Notes: generated by a model not told the origin, from the sequence alone. Positions 25,997 to 35,964 are shown, numbered from the stretch's first letter. The stretch: DNA of 64,000 bases from Saccharopolyspora aridisoli (GCF_004348445.1 NZ_SMKV01000007.1:124001-188000), one strand, 5' to 3'. Made by a program: numbers and translations.

Positions 25997-26115
25997 GTCC
26001 GCGACCTCCGGGACTTCCAGGCGCGAAGCCTCCGCGTGGAAGTACCGCCGGCGTGACGGCTCTCACTCCTCGGAGGCCCGGCGCCGACTGAACAAGACGA
26101 AAAGACGGCGGGGGA

Positions 26116-26208
26116 TCAGACCTTGCCGGGGCAGAGCGCGCTGGCCACCCGCCGCAGGTCAACGTACCTGCGGGCGACCAGGAGAAGCTTTGGCAGAGTC
26201 GCACCCAC
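26116..26208 (-). CDS. Leader peptide upstream of the sulfate-assimilation operon
   Basis: A 30-residue open frame ends with RRYVDLRRVASALCPGKV. The motif RR(H/Y)VDLxRVASALC matches small putative leader peptides found upstream of actinobacterial sulfur-metabolism genes. The single cysteine codon near the end is suited to ribosome stalling when cysteinyl-tRNA is scarce. The GTG at 26208 is the proposed start; a start at a nearer codon is also possible. The stop lies 120 bases before sir. No clear antiterminator pair was resolved in that gap, so the mechanism remains inferred. Confidence 0.72.
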   Translation of the reverse strand: MGATLPKLLLVARRYVDLRRVASALCPGKV

Positions 26209-26274
26209 GTCGCGCAGCGTGCCACGCGTGAACCGGCGGGACCAACCCCATCCGCATGGTGGGACAGTGGAAGC

Positions 26275-27498
26275 GTGCCTGCTCAACCACCTACCGGCGA
26301 ACCGGCTCCGGCCGACGGGGGCCTCCCCGCATCGGCCTTGGCCGGGCTGGGTTCGCGCCCCTTCGGCGTCTACGTCCACGTGCCGTTCTGCGCCACCCGC
26401 TGCGGGTACTGCGACTTCAACACCTACACCGCCGATGAACTGGGATCTTCGGCCAGTTTCGGCAGCTGGCTGGACGGTCTGCGAGCCGAGCTGGAACTGG
26501 GCGCGGAGGTCCTCTCCGCGGGCCCCGTGCCGGCCGCTGAGACCGTGTTCGTGGGAGGCGGAACGCCCTCGCTGCTGGGGGCGGAACGGCTCGGCGCGGT
26601 CGTCGATGCGATTCGGGACACATTCGGCCTGGCAGCCGGTGCTGAGGTGACCACCGAGTCAAACCCGGAATCGACCTCCCCGGAGTTCTTCGAAGGGATT
26701 CGGAGATCCGGTTTCACGCGCGTGTCGCTCGGCATGCAATCGGCTGCCGAGCACGTCCTGCGCGTGCTGGAGCGCACCCACACTCCGGGGCGTGCCGTGG
26801 CCGCCGCCCGCGAGGCTCGCGCCGCCGGGTTCGAGCACGTCAACCTGGACCTGATCTACGGCACGCCGGGGGAGCGCGAGCAGGACCTGCGCGATTCGCT
26901 GGACGCGGTGCTGGAAGCGGGCGTGGACCACGTCTCGGCGTACTCGCTGATCGTGGAGGACGGCACCGCCATGGCCCGCAAGGTCCGCCGCGGCGACCTG
27001 CCGATGCCCGACGAGGACGTCCTCGCCGACCGCTACGAGCTCATCGACGCCAAGCTGGCCGAGGCTGGTCTGCACTGGTACGAGGTCTCCAACTGGGCGC
27101 GCGACGCCGACGCCGAGTGCCGCCACAACCTCGGCTACTGGCAGGGCGGCGACTGGTGGGGCGCGGGCCCGGGCGCGCACAGCCACGTCGGCGGCGTCCG
27201 CTGGTGGAACGTCAAGCACCCCGCTCGCTACGCCGCAGCTCTCGCCGGAGGGGGCTCCCCGGCGCAGGCCCGCGAACTGCTCACCGCAGAGGACCAGCGC
27301 ATCGAGCGCGTCATGCTCGAGCTCCGGGTGCGCAGCGGGCTGTCGGTGCGGACCCTCGACGACGCGGGCCGCCGAGCCGCCGACCAAGCCGCCTCCGACG
27401 GCCTGCTGGAGCACGGAGCTCTCGCCGACGGCCACTGCGTCCTCACCGACCGCGGTCGCCTCCTCGCCGACGCAGTCGTCCAAGACCTCCTCGCCTGA
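26275..27498 (+). CDS. hemW: Radical SAM heme chaperone HemW (coproporphyrinogen III oxidase-like)
   Basis: The 407-residue radical SAM protein has the cluster motif CATRCGYCDF (CxxxCxxC, about residues 39-46), GGGTPSLL in the SAM-binding region, and NLDLIYGTPGE in the barrel. The C-terminal HemN-like domain follows. HemW is now viewed as a heme chaperone rather than an oxidase. Older annotations call it hemN. A GTG at 26275 is the likely start. It is divergent from the sulfur operon and shares a short promoter region with it. Confidence 0.93.
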   Translation: MPAQPPTGEPAPADGGLPASALAGLGSRPFGVYVHVPFCATRCGYCDFNTYTADELGSSASFGSWLDGLRAELELGAEVLSAGPVPAAETVFVGGGTPSLLGAERLGAVVDAIRDTFGLAAGAEVTTESNPESTSPEFFEGIRRSGFTRVSLGMQSAAEHVLRVLERTHTPGRAVAAAREARAAGFEHVNLDLIYGTPGEREQDLRDSLDAVLEAGVDHVSAYSLIVEDGTAMARKVRRGDLPMPDEDVLADRYELIDAKLAEAGLHWYEVSNWARDADAECRHNLGYWQGGDWWGAGPGAHSHVGGVRWWNVKHPARYAAALAGGGSPAQARELLTAEDQRIERVMLELRVRSGLSVRTLDDAGRRAADQAASDGLLEHGALADGHCVLTDRGRLLADAVVQDLLA

Positions 27499-27750
27499 TG
27501 AGAGGTTGGGCCAGTAGGTGCCCTCCATCGATGACCTGGACGTTGCGCGCGTGGACGACTCCGCGGCGCGGTCGGGGGGCGCGGCACCTCGAGCTGCCGC
27601 ATGCCGTGCGGTGCGAGCTGCGGCCTCGGTTCTGGGGGACGAACACCGTAAACTCGATGGGGGCGCCCAGGGCCCGAACTTCGGGTGCGCGGTTGGTGTG
27701 GCCAGTGGTGCCGCGAAATCCGCTGGGCAGGCTGTTGAGGAGGTGCGCGG

Positions 27751-28773
27751 GTGAACGCGGATGAACGCCGCTTCGAGGTCCTGCGGGCGATCGTGGCCGA
27801 CTTCGTGTCGTCCAAGGAGCCGGTCGGTTCGAAGGCGTTGGTCGACCGCCACGACCTCGGTGTGTCCAGCGCCACCGTGCGCAACGACATGGCCGCGCTG
27901 GAGGAGGACGGCTTCATCGTCCAGCCGCACACCAGCGCCGGACGAGTGCCCACCGACAAGGGCTACCGGTTGTTCGTCGACCGGTTGCACGAGGTCAAGC
28001 CGCTGACCGGTCCCGAACGCCGTGCCATCCGCAACTTCCTGGACGGCGCTTTGGACCTCGACGACGTGATGCGCCGCAGCGTGCGGCTGCTCGCGCAGCT
28101 CACCCAGCAGGTCGCCGTCGTCCAGTACCCGACGCTGACCCGGTCCACCGTCCGGCACGTCGAGGTGGTCACGATCACCCCGGCGAGGCTGATGCTGGTG
28201 CTGATCACCAACACCGGCCGCGTCGACCAGCGCATGGTCGACCTCGGCGACGTCATCACCGACGACGACGTGGCCAGGCTGCGGACCGTGCTCAACTCGG
28301 CGATGGCCGAGAAGCGGCTCGCCGACGCCTCCGCCGCCGTGGCCGAACTGCCCGACCAGGCCCCGCCGGAACTGCGGGACGTGCTCATCCGGGTCTGCGG
28401 CGTGCTCATCGAGTCCCTCGTGGAGCACCCGGAGGAGCGGATGGTGCTCGGCGGCACGCCCAACCTCACCCGCAACGTCGCGGACTTCCCGAACTCGCTG
28501 CGCCAAGTCCTCGAAGCTCTGGAGGAGCAGGTGGTGGTGCTCAAGCTGCTCGCCGCCGCCCGCGATTCGAGTACCGTCCGGGTCAGCATCGGGGCGGAGA
28601 ACGAGGCGTTGGAGATGCAGACGACCTCGGTGATCTCCACCGGATACGGTTCGGATGACATGGTCTTGGGCGGTTTGGGCGTTGTCGGCCCGACCCGCAT
28701 GGACTACCCCGGAACGATGGCGGCGGTCCGTGCCGTGGCCGCGTACGTGGGTGAGATCCTGGATGGCCGGTGA
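27751..28773 (+). CDS. hrcA: Heat-inducible transcriptional repressor HrcA
   Basis: The 340-residue protein has the HrcA winged-helix region at the N-terminus ([32 protein letters not shown], split as [16 protein letters not shown] and [16 protein letters not shown]) and the GAF-like effector domain. HrcA represses groE-type operons through the CIRCE element. It is followed by dnaJ, the usual actinobacterial pair. GAGGAGG lies just before the GTG at 27751. No CIRCE inverted repeat was seen in the 250 bases upstream, so its own control is not explained by the sequence. Confidence 0.95.
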   Translation: MNADERRFEVLRAIVADFVSSKEPVGSKALVDRHDLGVSSATVRNDMAALEEDGFIVQPHTSAGRVPTDKGYRLFVDRLHEVKPLTGPERRAIRNFLDGALDLDDVMRRSVRLLAQLTQQVAVVQYPTLTRSTVRHVEVVTITPARLMLVLITNTGRVDQRMVDLGDVITDDDVARLRTVLNSAMAEKRLADASAAVAELPDQAPPELRDVLIRVCGVLIESLVEHPEERMVLGGTPNLTRNVADFPNSLRQVLEALEEQVVVLKLLAAARDSSTVRVSIGAENEALEMQTTSVISTGYGSDDMVLGGLGVVGPTRMDYPGTMAAVRAVAAYVGEILDGR

Positions 28774-28834
28774 GGTTCGCACCGGCATGACCGGCATTCA
28801 CTCGACTTAATCGAGCAGAGGAAGTACGGAGAAG

Positions 28835-30010
28835 GTGGCCAGGGACTACTACGCGACCCTCGGGGTTCCCCAGGACGCGACACCCGAGCAGATCAAGCGC
28901 GCATACCGCAAACTCGCCCGGGAACTGCACCCCGACGTCAATCCGGACGATGCGGCTCAGGAGCGGTTCGCGGAGGTGACCACTGCCTACGAGGTGCTCT
29001 CCGATCCGAAGAAGCGCCAGGTCGTGGACCTCGGCGGGGACCCGCTGGGCAACGGCGGCGGCGCCGGTGGCGGCATGGGTGGCGATCCGTTCGCCGGGTT
29101 CGGCGGCCTCGGCGACATCATGGACGCCTTCTTCGGCGGCGGCGGGAGCGGCGGCGGTGGCCGAGGCCCGCGCAGCCGCGTGCAGCCCGGTTCAGACGCC
29201 TTGCTGCGCCTGGAGCTGACGCTGGAGGAGTGCGCCAGCGGCGTCAACCGCGACATCACCGTGGACACCGCGGTGCTCTGCGACGTCTGCGACGGTGGCG
29301 GTTCGAAGGCCGGCAGCGCGCCCTCGACCTGCGACACCTGCGGTGGTCGCGGCGAGGTGCAGTCCGTGCAGCGGTCCTTCCTGGGCCAGGTCATGACGTC
29401 CCGCCCCTGCCCGGTCTGCCGCGGCTTCGGGGAGGTCATCACCGACCCCTGCCAGCAGTGCTCCGGTGACGGCCGGGTCCGCGCACGGCGCACGATCACC
29501 GTCAAGATCCCGGCGGGCGTCGGCGACGGCATGCGCGTCCGGCTCGCCGGTGAGGGCGAGGTCGGCCCCGGCGGTGGCCCGGCGGGCGACCTGTTCGTCG
29601 AGGTCGAGGAGCAGCCCCACGACCGGTTCACCCGCGATGGCGCCGACCTGCACTGCAACGTCGAGCTGCCGATGACCGCGGCGGCGCTGGGTACCGTGCT
29701 GCTGCTGGAGACGCTGGACGGTTCGCACGAGGAGATCGCGGTCGAGGCGGGCACCCAGCCCGGCACCGAGCACGTGATCACCGGACGCGGACTGCCCAAG
29801 CTTCGCTCCAACGGCAAGGTCAGCGGCCACGGCGACCTGCACATCCACCTGGACGTCGTGGTTCCGACGAACCTCGACGACACCCAGTCGGAGATGCTGC
29901 GCGACCTGGCCAAGCTGCGCGGCGAGGAGCAGCCGGAGCCGACGGTGACCGCCAACGGCAACGGCAGGCAAGGACTGTTCTCCCGGTTCCGCTCCTTCGG
30001 GCACCGCTGA
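28835..30010 (+). CDS. dnaJ: Molecular chaperone DnaJ (DnaJ2)
   Basis: The 391-residue co-chaperone stimulates the DnaK ATPase. The J domain has LHPDVNPDD with the HPD tripeptide near residue 33. A Gly-rich linker follows (about 70-115). The zinc region has four CxxCxGxG units ([32 protein letters not shown]) at about 150-220. The C-terminal substrate-binding domain is complete. The GTG at 28835 follows GGAGAAG. It sits in the hrcA-dnaJ-rsmE cluster that is conserved in actinobacteria and is the second DnaJ-type gene in many of them. Confidence 0.96.
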   Translation: MARDYYATLGVPQDATPEQIKRAYRKLARELHPDVNPDDAAQERFAEVTTAYEVLSDPKKRQVVDLGGDPLGNGGGAGGGMGGDPFAGFGGLGDIMDAFFGGGGSGGGGRGPRSRVQPGSDALLRLELTLEECASGVNRDITVDTAVLCDVCDGGGSKAGSAPSTCDTCGGRGEVQSVQRSFLGQVMTSRPCPVCRGFGEVITDPCQQCSGDGRVRARRTITVKIPAGVGDGMRVRLAGEGEVGPGGGPAGDLFVEVEEQPHDRFTRDGADLHCNVELPMTAAALGTVLLLETLDGSHEEIAVEAGTQPGTEHVITGRGLPKLRSNGKVSGHGDLHIHLDVVVPTNLDDTQSEMLRDLAKLRGEEQPEPTVTANGNGRQGLFSRFRSFGHR

Positions 30011-30018
30011 GGTAACCC

Positions 30019-30753
30019 GTGTCGCTGCCGGTCTTCTCGGTGGAGCGGCTGCCCGCGGTCGGATCCACCACGCTGGACGGTCCCGAGGGCAAGCACGCCG
30101 CCGCCGTGCGACGTTTGCGCGTCGGCGAAGAGCTGCTGCTCTCCGACGCGCAAGGCGGCATGGCGCGATGCGTCGTGGAAGCCGCCGAACGCGATTCGCT
30201 GCGGTTGGCGGTGTCGGAGACCTGGCACGAGCCGCAGCCGGAGCTGCGCGTCCGGGTGGTCCAGGCGCTGGTCAAGGGCGATCGAGGCGAGCTCGCCGTC
30301 GAACTGGCCACCGAGGCCGGGGTAGACGCGGTCGTGCCGTGGCGCGCGTCCCGGTGCGTGGCCAAGTGGGACGACGGCCCGCGCGGCGCCAAAGCCCTGG
30401 CCCGCTGGCGCAGCACCGCAGCGGCTGCGGCCAAGCAAGCCCGCCGGGCCTGGACGCCCGAGGTCACCGAGCCGGTCAGCACCAAGCAGCTCGCCGCGCT
30501 CGTCGCCGAGGCCGACGCCGCGCTCGTCCTGCACGAGTCGGCGACCGGCCCGCTGACCTGCGCAGACCTGCCGGTCTCGGGTGAGGTCCTGCTGGTGGTG
30601 GGTCCGGAGGGCGGCATCACCGACGACGAGCTCACCGCCTTGGGCGACACCGGTGCGCAGGTCACCCGCCTGGGACACACGGTTCTGCGGGCTTCGACCG
30701 CCGCAGCCGTGGCGCTGGGCGCGCTGGGTGCTGTGACCACCCGCTGGTCCTGA
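30019..30753 (+). CDS. rsmE: 16S rRNA m3U1498 methyltransferase
   Basis: The 244-residue SPOUT-family methyltransferase modifies U1498 of 16S rRNA. Conserved segments are GKHAAAVRRLRVGEE near residue 24, LVKGDRGELAVELATEAGV near 87, and the knot-forming VGPEGGITDDEL at about 194-205 and RLGHTVLRASTAA. It starts with GTG nine bases after the dnaJ stop and is part of the hrcA operon. Confidence 0.95.
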   Translation: MSLPVFSVERLPAVGSTTLDGPEGKHAAAVRRLRVGEELLLSDAQGGMARCVVEAAERDSLRLAVSETWHEPQPELRVRVVQALVKGDRGELAVELATEAGVDAVVPWRASRCVAKWDDGPRGAKALARWRSTAAAAAKQARRAWTPEVTEPVSTKQLAALVAEADAALVLHESATGPLTCADLPVSGEVLLVVGPEGGITDDELTALGDTGAQVTRLGHTVLRASTAAAVALGALGAVTTRWS

Positions 30754-31040
30754 CACCCCGGGTGACGAAGATCGAGAACTTCGCCGTTCGTGTAGCGCGA
30801 TCGGTTGACGCGGGGATACGCTCGGTGGCTGCGAGAGTGCGACGGGCACCGTCGTCACCGTTGTCGCACGGACATCGGGTTCTCCGCACTCGCCGGACAC
30901 CTCCCCCCTTGGTCCGGCGAGAGCTGCGCCGCAAGTGGAGCACTCCCCCCAGCCCCGGTTGCGGCGCAGCACCTCGAGGACGGCGTGACGTGTCACTTCC
31001 GCCCGCGGCTCGAACATCGACTTCGGCTAGCCTTCGGGGC

Positions 31041-31406
31041 ATGAGCGAGGAGACGGAGCTGTTCCTGCGCATCATCGCGCGGGAGATACCGGCCGACATC
31101 GTGCGGGAGGACGAGCGGGTCATCGCGATCCGCGACATCAACCCGCAGGCACCGACGCACGTGCTGGTCATCCCGAAGAAGCGGTACCGCAACGCCGCGG
31201 AACTGGCCGCCGCCGATCCGGCGCTGCTGGGTGAGCTGATCACCACCGCGCACGAGATCGCCGAGGCGGAGGGAATCTCCGAGCACGGTTACCGGTTGTT
31301 GTTCAACACCAACGCCGACGCGGGCCAGACCATCTTCCACGTGCACCTGCACCTGCTCGGCGGGGAATGGCTCGGTGGCATGACCGGCGGTCCGCTCAAG
31401 GGTTGA
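31041..31406 (+). CDS. HIT family nucleotide-binding protein
   Basis: The 121-residue protein is a histidine triad hydrolase of the HINT type. The motif FHVHLHLLGG (HxHxHxx) lies near residues 101-110, preceded by LLFNTNADAGQT. HINT proteins cleave adenosine phosphoramidates or acyl-AMP. The ATG at 31041 is clear. The 287 bases upstream, after rsmE, contain no convincing gene. Confidence 0.95.
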   Translation: MSEETELFLRIIAREIPADIVREDERVIAIRDINPQAPTHVLVIPKKRYRNAAELAAADPALLGELITTAHEIAEAEGISEHGYRLLFNTNADAGQTIFHVHLHLLGGEWLGGMTGGPLKG

Positions 31407-31524
31407 CCGGCGCGTTCCGGGGGAGCAGGTCGGCAACTCGGTTGCTCCCTTGGACTACCATCGGTGCCATGGAGAACTGACCGAACGACCCGCGCGCAAC
31501 GCGCAGAAGGTAGGCCCGAACTAC

Positions 31525-32586
31525 GTGGCCGGTATCGCAGCGGGTGGCGCCGCCGCCCAGTCCGGAGAGCAGCCGCAGACCGCAACGGCTCAGTCCAAGG
31601 TGAACATCCCCGACGACGTCGTGCTGACGCTGGTGGGTAGCCGGGACGAGAACCTGCGGGTCGTCGAGGACCTGCTCACCGCCGACGTCCATGTCCGGGG
31701 CAACGAGGCGACTCTCTCCGGGGAGCCTGCGGAGGTCGCGTTCGCGGAACGGGTGTTCGCCGAGCTCATCGCCCTCATCGGCAAGGGCAGCCAGCTCAAC
31801 CCCGACATCGTCCGCCGCAGCGTGGGGATGCTCTCGGCCGACCACAGCGAGTCGCCGGCCGAGGTGCTCAGCTTGGACATCGTGTCGCGGCGCGGCCGGA
31901 CCATCCGCCCCAAGACGCTGAACCAGAAGCGCTACGTCGACGCCATCGACCACCACACCGTGGTGTTCGGCATCGGCCCCGCCGGTACCGGCAAGACCTA
32001 CCTGGCCATGGCCAAGGCGGTCCAGGCGCTGCAGGCAAAGCGGGTCAACCGGATCATCCTGACCCGTCCGGCCATCGAGGCCGGTGAACGGCTGGGCTTC
32101 CTGCCCGGCACCCTCTACGAGAAGATCGACCCCTACCTGCGGCCGCTGTACGACGCGCTGCACGACATGGTCGATCCGGAATCCGTGCCGCGCCTGACCC
32201 AGGCGGGGACGATCGAGATCGCCCCGCTGGCCTTCATGCGCGGACGTACGCTCAACGATTCCTTCATCATCCTGGACGAGGCGCAGAACACCACGCCCGA
32301 GCAGATGAAGATGTTCCTGACGCGCTTGGGCTTCGGCTCCAAGATCGTGGTCACCGGCGACGTCACCCAGATCGACCTGCCCGGGGGCCAGCGCAGCGGC
32401 CTGAAGATGGTGCAGAACATCCTGGACGACGTCGACGACGTGCACTTCTCCCAGCTGGACAGCCACGACGTGGTGCGGCACCGGCTGGTCACCGACATCG
32501 TCAACGCCTACGACCGCTGGCACGCGATCAACGACGCCGACCAGCACGACGAACGGCGCAACGGCCAGCGACGAGGACGAGCATGA
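31525..32586 (+). CDS. phoH: PhoH family ATPase
   Basis: The 353-residue protein has a KH-like N-terminal part (residues about 20-100) and a PhoH ATPase domain with Walker A GPAGTGKT and Walker [12 protein letters not shown]. The DEAQN stretch is family-specific. It is thought to act on RNA and lies in the phoH-ybeY block conserved in actinobacteria. The GTG at 31525 gives the usual length; an earlier in-frame start at 31450 would add 25 atypical residues. Its stop overlaps the ybeY start (ATGA). Confidence 0.94.
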   Translation: MAGIAAGGAAAQSGEQPQTATAQSKVNIPDDVVLTLVGSRDENLRVVEDLLTADVHVRGNEATLSGEPAEVAFAERVFAELIALIGKGSQLNPDIVRRSVGMLSADHSESPAEVLSLDIVSRRGRTIRPKTLNQKRYVDAIDHHTVVFGIGPAGTGKTYLAMAKAVQALQAKRVNRIILTRPAIEAGERLGFLPGTLYEKIDPYLRPLYDALHDMVDPESVPRLTQAGTIEIAPLAFMRGRTLNDSFIILDEAQNTTPEQMKMFLTRLGFGSKIVVTGDVTQIDLPGGQRSGLKMVQNILDDVDDVHFSQLDSHDVVRHRLVTDIVNAYDRWHAINDADQHDERRNGQRRGRA

Positions 32587-33143
32587 CCATCGAGATCGCC
32601 AACGAATCCGGCGTCGCGGTACCCGAGGAGACGATCGTCTCGGTGGCTCGCTTCGCGCTCGACAAGATGAGCGTCAGCCAGCTCGCCGAGCTGTCCATAG
32701 TGCTGGTGGACCTCGACGTGATGGCCGACCTGCACGAGCGGTGGATGGACCTGCCCGGTCCCACCGACGTGATGTCCTTCCCGATGGACGAGTACGACTC
32801 GGCCCGTCGCCCCGACTCGGCCGGTTCCGGCCCGGCGCTGCTCGGCGACATCGTGCTGTGCCCCGCCTTCGCCAAGGACCAGGCGAAGAAGGCCGGTCAC
32901 AGCACGCTCGACGAGCTGCACCTGCTGACCGTGCACGGCGTCCTGCACCTGCTCGGCTACGACCACGCCGAGCCGGAGGAGGAGCGCGAGATGTTCGCGC
33001 TGCAGAACCGCATCCTGGCCGAGTACCGCGAGGCGCGTGACGAGGCCGAGCGGGCGCAGGCACAGCGCAGCGCGGACGACAAGGTCCTGGGCGCGGTCGG
33101 TCTGGACGACGAGCCGGGCGCAGGTCCGGCTCCGGTGAACTAG
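32583..33143 (+). CDS. ybeY: Endoribonuclease YbeY
   Basis: The 186-residue metalloprotein has the YbeY zinc motif [11 protein letters not shown] (HxxxHxxxxxH) at about residues 119-129, after [12 protein letters not shown]. YbeY processes the 3' end of 16S rRNA and helps ribosome quality control. It is translationally coupled to phoH and lies just before the CNNM protein gene. The C-terminal tail of about 30 residues is a charged extension. Confidence 0.95.
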   Translation: MTIEIANESGVAVPEETIVSVARFALDKMSVSQLAELSIVLVDLDVMADLHERWMDLPGPTDVMSFPMDEYDSARRPDSAGSGPALLGDIVLCPAFAKDQAKKAGHSTLDELHLLTVHGVLHLLGYDHAEPEEEREMFALQNRILAEYREARDEAERAQAQRSADDKVLGAVGLDDEPGAGPAPVN

Positions 33144-33147
33144 GGGA

Positions 33148-34476
33148 GTGGAGTTGGCCGGTTCCACCGCGTTCTTGGTGCTCGCGGTGCTGCTGGTGCT
33201 CGCGGCCGGGGTGTTCGCCGCCTCCGAGGCGGCCATCACCGTGGCCTCCCACGCGCGCGCGGAAGACCTGGCCCGGCAGGGCCGCACCGGCGCCAAGCAG
33301 CTCGTCCTGCTGCTCGGCGACCGGCCCAGGCACGTCAACCTGCTGCTCCTGCTCCGAGTCGCCTGCGAGATGGGTGCGACCGTGCTGGTCACGGTGGTGG
33401 CGCTGCGCGTCGCGGAGTCGGAGGCCTGGGCGCTGGTCGTCGCGGTGCTGATCATGCTGGTCGCCTCGTACGTGCTGGTCGGCGTCGGTCCGCGCACGAT
33501 CGGCAGGCAGCACCCGTACGGCATCGGCCTGAAGATCGCGGTGCCGGTCCGCGTGCTGGCCCGAGTGCTCAACCCGCTGACCCGGCTGCTGATCCTGATC
33601 GGCAACATGATCACGCCTGGCAAGGGTTTCCGCGAGGGACCGTTCTCCACCGAGGTGGAGCTGCGCGAGCTGGTCGACCTGGCAGGGGAGCGCGGCGTGG
33701 TGGCCGCCGGCGAGCGGGAGATGATCCACTCGGTCTTCGAGCTCGGCGACACCCTCGCGCGCGAGGTGATGGTGCCGCGCACGGAGATCATCTGGATTGA
33801 GCAGACCAAGTCCGCTCGCCAGGCGCTCGCGCTGTGCCTGCGCTCGGGTTTCTCCCGGATCCCGGTGATCGGCGACAGCGTCGACGACATCGTCGGCCTG
33901 GTCACGCTCAAGGACCTCACCCGCATCGTGCTGGAGACCACCGACGCCGCAGGGCCCGCGGTGGGTGGGTTGATGCGGCCCGCGACGTTCGTGCCCGACA
34001 CCAAGCGGCTCGACGAGCTGCTGCACGAGATGCAGATCTCGCGCGGTCACCTCGCCATCGCGGTCGACGAGTACGGCGGCACCGCCGGACTGCTGACCAT
34101 CGAGGACATCGTGGAGGAGATCGTCGGCGAGATCACCGACGAGTCCGACCGGGAGGAGCACCGCCCGGTCGAGCACCTGGAGGACGGCACCGTCCGGGTG
34201 AGCTCTCGGCTCCCCGTCGAGGACCTGGGCGAGCTGTTCGACGTCGACCTCGACGACTCCGACGTGGAGACCGTGGGCGGTCTGCTGGCGCAACGGCTGG
34301 GCCGGGTGCCGTTGCCGGGTGCCGAGACCGAGATCGCCGGTCTTCGGCTGCGCGCCGAGGGCGGCAAGGACCACCGGGGCCGGATCCGCATCAACGCGCT
34401 GCTGGTCCACCGGGTGAACACCGATCAAGCACCGCTGCGCGGTGCCGACCAGGAGGGAAGCAACAGCCGTGGCTGA
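33148..34476 (+). CDS. CNNM/CorB-type membrane protein with CBS domains
   Basis: The 442-residue protein begins with a DUF21/CNNM transmembrane region (about residues 1-145, several hydrophobic spans), then a CBS pair (REVMVPRTEIIWI near 205 and HLAIAVDEYGGTAGLLTIED near 295), and a CorC-HlyC domain. It belongs to the group long called hemolysins and now linked to Mg2+ or Co2+ efflux. It starts four bases after ybeY and overlaps the next start by eight bases. The exact ion is inferred. Confidence 0.93.
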   Translation: MELAGSTAFLVLAVLLVLAAGVFAASEAAITVASHARAEDLARQGRTGAKQLVLLLGDRPRHVNLLLLLRVACEMGATVLVTVVALRVAESEAWALVVAVLIMLVASYVLVGVGPRTIGRQHPYGIGLKIAVPVRVLARVLNPLTRLLILIGNMITPGKGFREGPFSTEVELRELVDLAGERGVVAAGEREMIHSVFELGDTLAREVMVPRTEIIWIEQTKSARQALALCLRSGFSRIPVIGDSVDDIVGLVTLKDLTRIVLETTDAAGPAVGGLMRPATFVPDTKRLDELLHEMQISRGHLAIAVDEYGGTAGLLTIEDIVEEIVGEITDESDREEHRPVEHLEDGTVRVSSRLPVEDLGELFDVDLDDSDVETVGGLLAQRLGRVPLPGAETEIAGLRLRAEGGKDHRGRIRINALLVHRVNTDQAPLRGADQEGSNSRG

Positions 34477-34834
34477 GCACGTCGAGAAGGCGGCACCGCA
34501 GGAGCTCGACCCGGAGGACGCCAAGATCGTCACGCTCGCGCGTTCCTCCCGCGCCCGCAACGGCGCCGCCGAAGGCGCGGCGGTCCGCGACACCGACGGC
34601 CGCACCTATGCGGCCACCACGGTGGACCTGTCGTCCCTGAAGCTCACGGCGCTGCAGGCCGCTGTGGCCGCAGCGGTCTCCAGCGGCGCCGAAGGCCTCG
34701 AGGCCGCCGCGGTCGTCACCGACGCGGACACCCTCGACCACGCCTCGGTCGCAGCCGCCCACGACCTCACCGAGAACACCCCCATCTTCCGAGCGAACGC
34801 CAAGGGCGAAGCCCAGGCCCTCATCGCCGACTGA
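34469..34834 (+). CDS. Cytidine deaminase-like protein without zinc ligands
   Basis: The 121-residue protein aligns with the cytidine deaminase fold (LARSSRARNGAAEGAAVRD, TVDLSSLKLTALQAAVA, SSGAEG). It contains no cysteine, and the active-site motifs CAER and PCxxC are replaced. The glutamate of the HAE/CAE motif is also missing. A zinc-dependent deamination is therefore impossible by the known mechanism. Mycobacterial Rv2365c occupies the same place before era. AGGAGGG supports the GTG at 34469. A structural or RNA-related role is possible. Confidence 0.8.
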   Translation: MAEHVEKAAPQELDPEDAKIVTLARSSRARNGAAEGAAVRDTDGRTYAATTVDLSSLKLTALQAAVAAAVSSGAEGLEAAAVVTDADTLDHASVAAAHDLTENTPIFRANAKGEAQALIAD

Positions 34835-34890
34835 CCCGATCCCAGTGGGGATCGGGGCCGGCGATCCCAGTGGAACTCCGGGTCCCGGTT

Positions 34891-34986
34891 CCCACTGGAG
34901 TCCGGTCTCGGAGTTCCACTGAAGTCCGGTCTCGGATTTCCACTGGAATCCGGTCTCGGATTTCCACTGGAATCCGGTCACCCGTG
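34891..34986. repeat. 24-bp tandem repeat upstream of era
   Basis: Four tandem 24-bp units start at 34891, 34915, 34939 and 34963. Each carries CCACTGGA or a one-base variant followed by TCCGGTC. Copies 2 and 3 differ at two positions, and the last one diverges at its end. A half unit with CCCAGTGG lies just before and is inverted with respect to the array. No spacers are present, so it is not a CRISPR array. Confidence 0.88.
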
Positions 34987-35058
34987 TTGCGGGGTGGTGG
35001 ACCGGGTCGTGCGGTGGGTGGTGAGCAGGTGGGGACGGAGCACCGTCACAATGGAGCG

Positions 35059-35964
35059 GTGACCTCCGAAGATGCCCACCGTTCCGGATTCGCCTGCTTC
35101 GTCGGTCGGCCCAACGCCGGCAAGTCGACGCTCACGAATCGCCTCGTCGGAACGAAGGTGGCGATCACCTCCAGCAAGCCCCAGACGACGCGGCACGCGA
35201 TCCGCGGCATCGTGCACCGCCCCGACGCCCAGCTGATCATCGTCGACACCCCCGGTCTGCACCGCCCGCGCACCCTGCTCGGCCGCAGGCTCAACGACCT
35301 CGTCTACGAGACTTGGTCCGAAGTGGACGTCGTCGGGTTCTGCGTGCCCGCCGACGAGAAGGTCGGTCCCGGCGACCGCTTCATCGCCGAGCAGCTCAAG
35401 AAGGTCTCCCGCCGCACCCCCGTCGTCGGGGTCGTCACCAAGACCGACCTGGTGCCCAAGCAGCAGGTCGCCGAGCAGCTGCTGGCGCTGCAGGAGGTGA
35501 TGGACTTCGCCGAGCTCATCCCGGTGTCGGCGAAGGACTCCTTCCAGGTCGACGAACTCTCCGACGTGCTGGTCTCGCAGATGCCGGAAGGCCCGCAGCT
35601 GTACCCGGACGGCGAGCTGACCGACGAGCCGGAGACGACGCTGATCGCCGAGCTGATCCGCGAAGCCGCGCTGGAGGGCGTGCGCGACGAGCTGCCGCAC
35701 TCGCTGGCGGTCACCGTCGAGGAGATGAACCCGCGCGAGGGCCGCGACGACCTGATCGACGTGCACGCGCTGATCTACGTCGAGCGCTCCAGCCAGAAGG
35801 CCATCGTCATCGGCCGCGGCGGAGAGCGGTTGCGCACGGTCGGCTCCCAGGCCCGCAGGCAGATCCAGGCGCTGCTGGGCAGCAAGATCTACCTCGATCT
35901 GCACGTCAAGATCGCCAAGGACTGGCAGCGCGACCCCAAGCAGCTCCGCAGACTGGGGTTCTGA
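35059..35964 (+). CDS. era: GTPase Era
   Basis: The 301-residue GTPase binds 16S rRNA and helps 30S assembly. G motifs are GRPNAGKS (about residues 16-23), DTPG, and TKTD near 124; the C-terminal KH domain has VIGRGGERLRTVG. The GTG at 35059 gives the family's length; the frame extends upstream through the tandem repeat, but those residues are not homologous. It follows the deaminase-like gene by 224 bases. Confidence 0.95.
   Translation: MTSEDAHRSGFACFVGRPNAGKSTLTNRLVGTKVAITSSKPQTTRHAIRGIVHRPDAQLIIVDTPGLHRPRTLLGRRLNDLVYETWSEVDVVGFCVPADEKVGPGDRFIAEQLKKVSRRTPVVGVVTKTDLVPKQQVAEQLLALQEVMDFAELIPVSAKDSFQVDELSDVLVSQMPEGPQLYPDGELTDEPETTLIAELIREAALEGVRDELPHSLAVTVEEMNPREGRDDLIDVHALIYVERSSQKAIVIGRGGERLRTVGSQARRQIQALLGSKIYLDLHVKIAKDWQRDPKQLRRLGF

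Noticed and set aside
27499-27750. CIRCE operator or a small gene upstream of hrcA
   Set aside because: No TTAGCACTC-type inverted repeat is found. A frame at 27518-27754 has Ala/Arg-rich sequence and no ribosome-binding site.
30754-31040. Gene or promoter between rsmE and the HIT gene
   Set aside because: TTGACG and TACGCT occur but only six bases apart, and no frame has a start with a good ribosome-binding site.
34891-34986. Possible CRISPR array
   Set aside because: The repeat units are directly adjacent without spacers, and no cas gene is present.
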